Below, in pieces: positions 1 through 4,953 of a DNA stretch of 6,124 nt. The notes under the pieces were generated by a model. It was given only the letters and a program-made list of their open reading frames with translations, made no database searches and was not told where the DNA came from. The stretch's first letter is position 1, and every line of letters starts with the position of its first letter. The stretch is from assembly GCA_937872005.1 (NCBI GenBank), contig CALMPQ010000309.1, positions 1 through 6,124 of the forward strand, read 5' to 3'. Source of the DNA: an uncultured Propioniciclava sp. GTDB taxonomy: Bacteria > Actinomycetota > Actinomycetes > Propionibacteriales > Propionibacteriaceae. The position numbers were made by a program, and so were the translations under genes.

Positions 1-511
1 CAGGTGTCCTCACCCACGCGTGCGGTGACCGGTGAGGTGACCGGGTTGCCCAGACGGGCCACCGTGCCGTCCGGCAGCCGGACCACCAGGGCCGTCACCT
101 CCGTGCGCAGCGCCCCCGCGTGCACCTCGTCGCCGGCGAAGGCGACGCAGGCGTCCGGTTCGGCGAAACCATGGGCCTGACCCCACCACCAGCTGTCGGG
201 GAACCCGCCCTTGCCCCAGTTCTTCTCGCCGTAGACCTGGGCCTCGGCGAACTCCCAGCGGTCGCCGTCGACCTCGACGACCCCGGACGCCCGCCCACCC
301 AGCAGCCACGGGTGCCAGTACTGGTTCAGCCCCGCAACGGTCTGGAACCAGCTCGACCCGCCGAACAACGGGTGCGGCCACGGCAGGCGGTCGGTGAGGG
401 TCACGTCGACATGGCGACCCCGTGGGCCCGGGTGGGGTCGCCGAAGGGCAGGTCGGCGCCGGTGGCGCGGTAGCGGGATCGGAGCTCCCGGAGCGGCCCG
501 GGGAGGCGCAT
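1..511 (-). pseudogene. tocopherol-cyclase-family protein, internally deleted and frameshifted, 3' part outside window
   Basis: The gene starts at ATG 511-509, one base after the stop of the upstream SDR gene, and reads MRLPGPLREL... to HGVAM. It then meets TGA at 403-401 after 36 residues. From about 413 down to the window edge a different frame is open and encodes clear family sequence: VDVTLTDRLPWPHPLFGG, then NQYWHPWLLGG, then VYGEKNWGKGGFPDSWWWGQ and TALVVRLPDG. These Trp-rich motifs (compare EKNWG..FP..WFW in plant VTE1) identify the tocopherol cyclase-like family, lipocalin-like proteins known for cyclising prenylated quinols; bacterial members are mostly of unknown role. In intact homologues as I remember them, HGVAM is followed by a segment of roughly 80-100 residues before VDVTLTD. 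Here the two are joined directly and out of frame, so I read an internal deletion near 405-413. A sequencing or assembly error could shift the frame but would not explain the missing segment. Less likely, the second frame restarts at GTG 404-402, which overlaps the TGA. Confidence 0.72.
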
Positions 512-512
512 G

Positions 513-1298
513 TCAGGAGCCCTCGGGCCAGGTGTCGCGCACCTCGGCGCCACCCTCGACGACGACCTCCTCGGCGCCGGGGAGGTCGGTCCAGCTGTCC
601 TGGGGCCGATAGCCGAGCTCAAGCATGGTGTTGGTCAGGTCCCAGCGGCGGTTGGGGTTGTCGGAGACGGCGTAGAACAGCCCGAAGCGGCACTCGGCCT
701 CGATCGCCCGTTGGACGACGTGGACGGTGTCGTCCTCGCTCAGCCACATGGCGCGCAGCACGTCCTCGTCGGCGTCGAGCGGGTTCTGGGTCACCCAGCC
801 GATGCGCAGGGCGATGAAGTCGAGGCCGTGCTCCTCGTGGTAGAACCGGCCGAGGGCCTCGCCGAAGACCTTGCTGACGCCGTAGAGCGAGTCGGGGCGC
901 GGCAGGTGGTGGGGGTAGACGGGCCAGTCCTCGTACCGGTCGTACATGCCCATGGCGTGGTTCGACGACGCGTAGACGATCCGGCGGACGCCCGCCTCGC
1001 GGGCGGCCTCCAGGACATTGCGGAGACCGATGATGTTGGCGCTCAGGACGTCGTCCCACGTGGCTTCGGGAGAGGCTGCGCCGGCCAGGTGCACGACGGT
1101 GTCGACGCCGTCCATGAGCGCCCGCACGTCGGCGTAGTCCTCGAGGTCGGCCCTGCGCAGGTTTTGTTCCTGCCGTTCGTTCTTGGGGGTGCGACCGTGC
1201 GGGATGACCTCGTACGCGTCGGCCAGACGCTCCTCGAGCAGGAGGCCGATGCCCCCGGTCGCGCCGGTGATCAGGACCCTGCGTCGATTCTCTGCCAT
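513..1298 (-). CDS. NAD-dependent SDR epimerase/dehydratase, uronate dehydrogenase-like
   Basis: This 261-residue protein is an extended short-chain dehydrogenase. It has a Rossmann nucleotide-binding loop TGATGGIG (residues 11-18), an HLAG strand (70-73), and the catalytic set Ser111/Ser112 with Tyr139-Gly-Val-Ser-Lys143. The stretch VYASSNHAMG (108-117) followed by PDSLYGVSKVFGE is typical of bacterial uronate dehydrogenases, which oxidise D-galacturonate or D-glucuronate at C1 to the aldarolactone with NAD+. The length matches that family (about 265). The substrate cannot be fixed from sequence; another sugar 1-dehydrogenase activity is possible. The open frame extends upstream to 1433, but that part lies inside the isomerase gene and has no family similarity, so I place the start at ATG 1298, eleven codons before the glycine loop. 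A G-rich run lies immediately before this ATG, so the ribosome binding site is poor. The gene lies 26 bases behind the isomerase gene and one base ahead of the broken cyclase gene, and is probably co-transcribed with both. Confidence 0.85.
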   Translation of the reverse strand: MAENRRRVLITGATGGIGLLLEERLADAYEVIPHGRTPKNERQEQNLRRADLEDYADVRALMDGVDTVVHLAGAASPEATWDDVLSANIIGLRNVLEAAREAGVRRIVYASSNHAMGMYDRYEDWPVYPHHLPRPDSLYGVSKVFGEALGRFYHEEHGLDFIALRIGWVTQNPLDADEDVLRAMWLSEDDTVHVVQRAIEAECRFGLFYAVSDNPNRRWDLTNTMLELGYRPQDSWTDLPGAEEVVVEGGAEVRDTWPEGS

Positions 1299-1324
1299 GC
1301 CCCCATCGTTTCTGCTTGTCAGGC

Positions 1325-2533
1325 TCAGATCAAGAGGCGTCGGGCGATCGCGGCGGGGGCGGTCGGCGCCAGAGGTAGGCGCGGAAGCAGCACGGCGTGC
1401 ACCGAGTGGTAGAGATCCGGACGCCCCGGCCACACCGTCGCCGCCGGCCGGTTGTGCTCGTCGAGCTCGTGCTGCCAGGAACTGTCGGGGCCGATGAGGT
1501 GGGCGTGGGCCCAGTCCCAGTAGCGGCGGTAGTGCTGTTCGTAGTCGGGGGCACCGGTGGCAGTGCTCAGGGCGGCCGCAGCGGAGATCGCCTCAGCGAG
1601 CACCCAGTGCATGCGCTGGGTGACGACGGGGCGTCCGGACCAGTCGGTGGTGTAGACGAAACCGTCGTGCCAGCCGTCGGTGACGGCGCGGCCGAACAGG
1701 TGGCGGGCAGCGTCAAGGAGGTGGTCGTCGCCGGGGTCGGTGGCGGCGCGGACGTGCAGGGCGAGGCGCGACCACTCCAGACCGTGGCCCACCGTGGCAC
1801 CGTAGGGCTCGAAGGGGTGGTAGGGCTGGTCGCGGTGGTGCTCGAGCATCGGCGTCCAGTCGCTGGTGAAGTGCTCGGGGATCCGCCAGTCGTTATCGCG
1901 TGCCCAGCCGAGCACGGTGTGGGTGATGCGGGCGGCCCGCTCGCGCCAGGTGGGTTCGCCGGTGGCGTCGGCTGCGGCGAGCAGCGCCTCGACCGCGTGC
2001 ATGTTGGCGTTGATGCCGCGGTAATCGGAGACCTCGGCCCAGTCGGCCGAGGTGGAGTCGAGGTGGAGGCCCGGGGTTTCCTCCCAGAAGTGCTGGTCCA
2101 GCACGGCGAGCGCCTCGTCGAGGAGGTCCCGCGCGCCGGGCAGGTCGGCCATCGTGCCGGACGCCGCGCCGAAGACCACGAACGCGTGGGCGTAACCGGC
2201 CTTGGTGGTGTCGCGCTCCCCCGGCTCGGGGCCGACGGAGGCGAACCAGCCGCCGTGGTCGGCGTCCCGAAGCGGGCCGGTGAGGCCGGCGAGCGCGCGC
2301 TCGGCGAGAGGTCGGGTGCCGGGCAGGCCGGCGATGTGGCCGAGGGCGTACACGTGCAGCATCCGGGCCGTGATCCACGTGTGCACGGGCTGGCTGGGGT
2401 CGGGGCGTCCGGTGGCGTCGAGGTAGTGGGCGCCCCCATCGGGGTGCGGGAAGTGGCGGCCGAACGCGAGTTGCGCGGCGAACTGCTCCTGCAGCCAGCG
2501 CACGTGGTCGGGCTGGTCGATCCACCGGGTCAT
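1325..2533 (-). CDS. AGE-family aldose-ketose isomerase (D-mannose isomerase / YihS-like)
   Basis: This 402-residue protein belongs to the N-acylglucosamine 2-epimerase (AGE) superfamily, an alpha/alpha-barrel fold. It aligns along its length with E. coli YihS as I remember it: HTWITARMLHVYALG (51-65), GGWFASV (94-100), YRGINANMHAVEA (171-183), GHGLEWSRLALH (249-260), RMHWVLAEA (307-315) and the end motif DLYH...LPRLPLAP (373-390). His250 and His376 correspond to the two catalytic histidines of YihS; Arg57, His179 and Glu253 match other pocket residues. Family members interconvert mannose and fructose, or sulfoquinovose and sulfofructose in YihS. The HPF.PYGAT motif (239-247) is closer to actinobacterial mannose isomerases than to YihS, so mannose or a related aldose is the better guess. 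An in-frame TAG twelve bases upstream fixes the ATG at 2533; the nearest AGGAG lies about 15 bases away, which is long. It leads an apparent operon with the downstream SDR gene. Confidence 0.88.
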   Translation of the reverse strand: MTRWIDQPDHVRWLQEQFAAQLAFGRHFPHPDGGAHYLDATGRPDPSQPVHTWITARMLHVYALGHIAGLPGTRPLAERALAGLTGPLRDADHGGWFASVGPEPGERDTTKAGYAHAFVVFGAASGTMADLPGARDLLDEALAVLDQHFWEETPGLHLDSTSADWAEVSDYRGINANMHAVEALLAAADATGEPTWRERAARITHTVLGWARDNDWRIPEHFTSDWTPMLEHHRDQPYHPFEPYGATVGHGLEWSRLALHVRAATDPGDDHLLDAARHLFGRAVTDGWHDGFVYTTDWSGRPVVTQRMHWVLAEAISAAAALSTATGAPDYEQHYRRYWDWAHAHLIGPDSSWQHELDEHNRPAATVWPGRPDLYHSVHAVLLPRLPLAPTAPAAIARRLLI

Positions 2534-2562
2534 GGCCCGACACTAGCGCTCCTGATGCTCGC

Positions 2563-2624
2563 AGCCCCTCGAAGGTTCCAGTGGCCCTTGTTCGAACAGG
2601 AGCCGCTGCAACCTTTGAAGGGCT
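2563..2624. repeat. 62-bp imperfect palindrome, possible transcription terminator
   Basis: Arms of 31 bases (2563-2593 and 2594-2624) are reverse complements with six mismatches. The outer arms are agcccctcgaaggtt and aacctttgaagggct; the centre is the perfect 10-base palindrome tgttcgaaca (2589-2598). It lies in the 103-base gap between the Suc/Fer stop (2637) and the isomerase start (2533). In either RNA strand it would form a long hairpin with some G-U pairs. No T-run follows on the minus strand, so it would be an atypical terminator, although terminators without a T-run are common in GC-rich actinobacteria. It could also be a dispersed palindromic repeat or an operator. The inverted symmetry is certain; the role is inferred. 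Confidence 0.8.
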
Positions 2625-2636
2625 ACCAGGCCGGGC

Positions 2637-3530
2637 TCAGTCGCGGCGGGCCAATTCCACCCAGTAGCGGGGCGCGGGTTGGTCGGTCTCGGCATGACAG
2701 GTGAGCCTCGCCGGTTCGCGGTGGTCGACCGCGACGGTTGCTGTGACGCGTTCGCCGCGGACGACGAGTTCCACCACATGCCTGTCCTCGTGGCGGGTCA
2801 CCGTGGTGACGGTGAAGGCGTCGATGCGGGTGGCGCCGAAGGCGTGACGCGCCTGTGCCTCGGCCGCCTGGACCACCCAGTTCTGGGTCGAGCGGCCGCG
2901 GTGGTGCTCGAGGTCGAGGTCACCGGCGAGGTAGCGCTCCACGGTGGCGGGGCCGGACGTGGGGTCGAGGCGTCCGAAGTAGTCACCGCGGGGCAGGACG
3001 ACGAGGTTGCCGGCGAACCGGTCCCCGCCGATGTGGGACGCCTCCCAGGTGAGGTCGGGGTGGGCCCGCGCCAAGGCAGCCGCGAGCGGGCGACCGAGTT
3101 CGGCGCAGCACGGGTCGTGCTTGCCGTGGGTGCAGACCAGCACGATGGGGTGGGGATGGGGTGCCCATCCGCCGTTCCCTGAGCCTGTCGAAGGGCCAGC
3201 CAGGTCGAGATCGACCAACTCCATGAGGTCATGGACGGTGGTGGCGTGCGTCGTGGCCTGGCGGGCATCGACCAGGAACACGGCGCGGGAGTGTTCGGGT
3301 GGGCGCGTTGCGTGGGGTATCACCGGGCGTCGGATCAGGAGCGTCCGCAACCCGCGTTCGCGGGCGGCGCGACGCAGCCTGGCCCGCACAGGCCCCGACA
3401 GGCGCGCCGACTGCAGCACGTGCGGCCCCCACGGGCCCGGATCCTCGATGAGGAGGAACCGTTCGACGACCGAGGCGGTGGCGACCAAGGGTTCGTCCCG
3501 CTCGAGGCTGGCCGCCGAGCAGCGGGTCAT
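2637..3530 (-). CDS. sucrase/ferredoxin-like (Suc_Fer, Apd1-type) protein
   Basis: This 297-residue protein is a sucrase/ferredoxin-like family member with a thioredoxin-like fold. The N-terminal part has the family signature CSAASLERDEPLVATAS (4-20) and LLIEDPGPWG (26-35). The C-terminal part has CTHGKHDPCCAELG (133-146) and SHIGGDRFAGNLVVLP (165-180). In the eukaryotic relatives Apd1 and Aim32, Cys and His residues in the matching regions bind a [2Fe-2S] cluster; here Cys133, Cys141/142 and His166 are candidate ligands. The Apd1 second His position appears to be Asp170, which I believe is usual in actinobacterial members. The open frame runs up to 4178, but the family start and the ATGA overlap (stop TGA 3529-3527 of the upstream gene, start ATG 3530-3528) set the start at 3530. 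This implies translational coupling to the JmjC oxygenase. A redox role serving that oxygenase is possible but not shown. A dispersed repeat lies within the gene and encodes the linker around residues 113-119. Confidence 0.87.
   Translation of the reverse strand: MTRCSAASLERDEPLVATASVVERFLLIEDPGPWGPHVLQSARLSGPVRARLRRAARERGLRTLLIRRPVIPHATRPPEHSRAVFLVDARQATTHATTVHDLMELVDLDLAGPSTGSGNGGWAPHPHPIVLVCTHGKHDPCCAELGRPLAAALARAHPDLTWEASHIGGDRFAGNLVVLPRGDYFGRLDPTSGPATVERYLAGDLDLEHHRGRSTQNWVVQAAEAQARHAFGATRIDAFTVTTVTRHEDRHVVELVVRGERVTATVAVDHREPARLTCHAETDQPAPRYWVELARRD
3174..3197. repeat. dispersed repeat (ccctgagcctgtcgaaggg type) inside Suc/Fer gene
   Basis: The core ccctgagcctgtcgaaggg (3177-3195) matches a short repeat that I recall as widespread in many bacterial genomes, particularly actinobacteria, often with the same gttccctgag...gaagggcc flanks. 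Read on the minus strand it is cccttcgacaggctcaggg, a weak hairpin with CCCT/AGGG ends. It encodes PSTGSG in frame within the linker between the N-terminal and cysteine-bearing parts of the Suc/Fer protein, so it appears to be an insertion the protein tolerates. Only one copy is in the window, so repeat status rests on recognition, not on a second copy here. Confidence 0.65.
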
Positions 3531-4657
3531 CGCACGACTTCCAACAACCCCTCGCGCACGAGCCGCCGACACAGGACGAGCGAGCCCGCGGCGTCCAGCA
3601 CGGGGACGTCGGCGGGCGTGAAGGTGTCGGCGTCGAGGACGAAGGCGAGGGCGTCCGCTATGCGCGCCGGCAGGGTGAGGCGTCGATCGCCGAGCAGCAG
3701 CTCGATCTCGTCGTCGTGGTCCCGACGCACGGCCTGGCCACCCGGACGCCGCCTGAGTTCCGTGGCGTCGTCGAGGTCGGGCGCGTCCAGCACGTCGCGG
3801 AGCCCGCCGGCCAGGAGGGGTTGGCGCTGGGTCTCGAAGGCGGTCTGGAGGCGGTCGACCTCGGTCGTTGCGTCCACGGCGTGGAGGTGGGTGGCGAGGT
3901 ACGCGAGTCGACCCTGCAACTCGGCGGCCAGCGCCTCGGGGTCGGCGAAGCGAGCGGCGGGCATGTGGCCGACCTGCGTGTCGTCGGCGTCCAGGGCCCG
4001 GTTCACGATGTCGCGCAGGGCGTCGCGCCACGTGACCTGGTTGATGCCGACGGTGACGTGCAGGGACGCCTCCCCCGCCCCGGTGCGCGCCATGTGCGGG
4101 GTGCCGGTGGGCAGGTACATGCAGGTGCCCGGACGCATGTGGATCGCGTGGACGCCGTCGGCGTCGTGGACCTCCCACTCCTTGGAACCGTAGGTCTGGA
4201 ACGTGAACACGTCGTGGGTGTCGGAGTGCAGCGCGAAGCCCTGCGAACCGGGCGGCGTGAGGTACGCGTTGGCCTGGCAGGGGTGGCCGATCTGGCGCTC
4301 GAGGTCGCGGACGAGCTGGCGCAGCGGCTCGTGGTAGCGCTGCAGGCCCTGGAAGATGATGGTCGCCCCGCCGTCGAAGAGGGCCAGGGTCTTGCGGGCG
4401 TCGAGCAGCCCGGTCATGGGTTGGCCGGCGATCGTCGCCTTGCGCGTGTAGCGGGCCTGGTCGACGACTTGGCCGTCCTGCGCGAGGCGGACCTGGGGCG
4501 TCCTCAAGGCGTGGGTGGTGATCAGCGCGTCGGCGTGGTCGATGCCGAAGATGCCCGCGAGCGTGGCGGGGTCGGCGTCGTGGAAGAGGGTCCGGCGACC
4601 CCAGACCTCCTGGACGAAGGTCTCGGGGTCGCCGGCGAGGAGTGCGAGGTGGTCCAT
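3527..4657 (-). CDS. JmjC/cupin-type Fe(II)- and 2-oxoglutarate-dependent oxygenase
   Basis: This 376-residue protein resembles bacterial ribosomal-protein-hydroxylase-type JmjC cupins (YcfD/RoxA class). The N-terminal region (1-130) carries LRTPQVRLAQDG and DGGATIIFQGLQRYHEP. The cupin core follows with FALHSDTHDVFTFQTYG (141-157), in which His144-Ser-Asp146 is the iron-binding HxD motif. YLPTGTPHMA (181-190) supplies the distal iron ligand His188. SKEWEVH (158-164) matches the strand that carries the 2-oxoglutarate-binding residue in relatives. The C-terminal part (about 240-376) looks like the dimerisation and winged-helix region, ending in LDAAGSLVLCRRLVREGLLEVV. Known members hydroxylate protein side chains (Arg, His, Asn, Asp). 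The ATG lies three bases after the stop of the acidic repeat peptide, with only a closely placed GAGG, so translation is probably coupled to the peptide. Its stop overlaps the Suc/Fer start. The immediate upstream peptide is a candidate substrate; that is inferred from position. Confidence 0.88.
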   Translation of the reverse strand: MDHLALLAGDPETFVQEVWGRRTLFHDADPATLAGIFGIDHADALITTHALRTPQVRLAQDGQVVDQARYTRKATIAGQPMTGLLDARKTLALFDGGATIIFQGLQRYHEPLRQLVRDLERQIGHPCQANAYLTPPGSQGFALHSDTHDVFTFQTYGSKEWEVHDADGVHAIHMRPGTCMYLPTGTPHMARTGAGEASLHVTVGINQVTWRDALRDIVNRALDADDTQVGHMPAARFADPEALAAELQGRLAYLATHLHAVDATTEVDRLQTAFETQRQPLLAGGLRDVLDAPDLDDATELRRRPGGQAVRRDHDDEIELLLGDRRLTLPARIADALAFVLDADTFTPADVPVLDAAGSLVLCRRLVREGLLEVVR

Positions 4658-4660
4658 GCC

Positions 4661-4897
4661 TCAGGCGTCGGTGCTGTCGGCGTCCCCACCGTCGGTGCCG
4701 TCGGCGTCGCCACCGTCCGTGCCGTCCGTGCCGTCCGTGCCGTCGGTGCCGTCGGCGTCGCCACCGTCGATGCCATCGGCGTCACCGGGCTGCGTGGGGT
4801 CGCCGGGGGCGGCGCCACCCGCGAGGGCGGACGGGTCATCGGTTGACATGTCGTCGTCGGTGAGGGTGATGTCGTCGGGGCGGGGGTCGTTGGTCAT
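4661..4897 (-). CDS. small acidic Asp/Gly/Thr repeat peptide, candidate oxygenase substrate
   Basis: This 78-residue protein has no family I can name. Residues 1-38 form a non-repetitive head (MTNDPRPDDITLTDDDMSTD...). Residues 39-78 are repeats of about eight residues: DADGIDGG, DADGTDG with three extra TDG units, DADGTDGG, and a degenerate last DADSTDA. It contains 24 Asp but no Glu, Lys, His, Cys, Phe, Tyr or Trp, and a single Arg, giving a net charge near -23. There is no signal peptide or membrane segment. The start at ATG 4897 is chosen because GAGGAG lies six bases upstream; the longer open frame to 4981 lies partly inside the glycerate kinase gene. The stop is three bases before the JmjC oxygenase ATG. 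The head-plus-repeat layout resembles a leader and core precursor for modification. Alternatives are a calcium- or metal-binding acidic protein (DxDG motifs) or a low-complexity regulator of the enzyme. Confidence 0.8.
   Translation of the reverse strand: MTNDPRPDDITLTDDDMSTDDPSALAGGAAPGDPTQPGDADGIDGGDADGTDGTDGTDGTDGGDADGTDGGDADSTDA
4664..4783. repeat. coding tandem repeat, 24-bp and 9-bp units
   Basis: This is the DNA encoding residues 39-78 of the acidic peptide. The basic period is 24 bases (DADGTDGG), present about four times with drift. Within it is an expansion of the 9-base unit gtccgtgcc, with three exact head-to-tail copies at 4715-4741 followed by a one-mismatch copy at 4742-4750. 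Each unit is a multiple of three, so copy-number change lengthens or shortens the peptide without shifting frame. Confidence 0.88.
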
Positions 4898-4903
4898 GGG
4901 ATG

Positions 4904-4909
4904 CTCCTC
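4904..4909 (-). promoter_or_regulatory. strong ribosome binding site of the acidic peptide gene
   Basis: GAGGAG on the minus strand, six bases ahead of ATG 4897-4895. It is the best Shine-Dalgarno match in the peptide-oxygenase-Suc/Fer cluster and decides the peptide start over the longer open frame. It suggests the peptide is made in larger amounts than the enzyme behind it. Confidence 0.75.
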
Positions 4910-4928
4910 ACGGGTCGGTGGTGCCGTG

Positions 4929-4953
4929 GGTTGACCATACGGCCTAGTCAACC
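4929..4953. repeat. inverted repeat over glycerate kinase stop codon
   Basis: The arms ggttgac (4929-4935) and gtcaacc (4947-4953) are perfect 7-base reverse complements around an 11-base spacer that contains the TAG stop (4946-4944). It lies 31 bases upstream of the peptide start. It has the size of an operator for a dimeric regulator or a short hairpin; there is no T-run to support a terminator. No convincing -35/-10 pair was seen in the 46-base gap, so the peptide cluster may be transcribed from further upstream. Confidence 0.45.

Noticed and set aside
510..1412. 300-residue open frame on the plus strand opposite the SDR gene
   Set aside because: It is a Val/Gly/Asp-rich antisense shadow typical of GC-rich codon bias; the minus strand has clear SDR motifs.
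1299..1433. N-terminal extension of the SDR reading frame to ATG 1433
   Set aside because: It overlaps the isomerase coding region in another frame and encodes sequence unlike the family; the Rossmann motif starts normally after ATG 1298.
2589..2598. tgttcgaaca as a LexA/SOS box
   Set aside because: The actinobacterial LexA box has CGAAC and GTTCG in the opposite order around a four-base spacer; here the palindrome is simply the centre of the 62-bp inverted repeat.
1397..2704. 435-residue open frame on the plus strand opposite the isomerase
   Set aside because: It has no recognisable motifs and lies opposite a well-conserved AGE-family gene; it is a codon-bias shadow.
3531..4178. N-terminal extension of the Suc/Fer frame to 4178
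   Set aside because: It is Arg/Pro-rich, lies inside the JmjC gene, and family similarity begins only at the ATGA-coupled ATG at 3530.
4664..4783. CRISPR-like array
   Set aside because: The repeats are contiguous, without unique spacers, 9 or 24 bases long, and in frame within a coding sequence.
3231..4846. Long plus-strand frames opposite the JmjC gene and peptide gene
   Set aside because: They have low-complexity Arg/Ser or Val/Gly composition and no family signature; they are shadows of the minus-strand genes.
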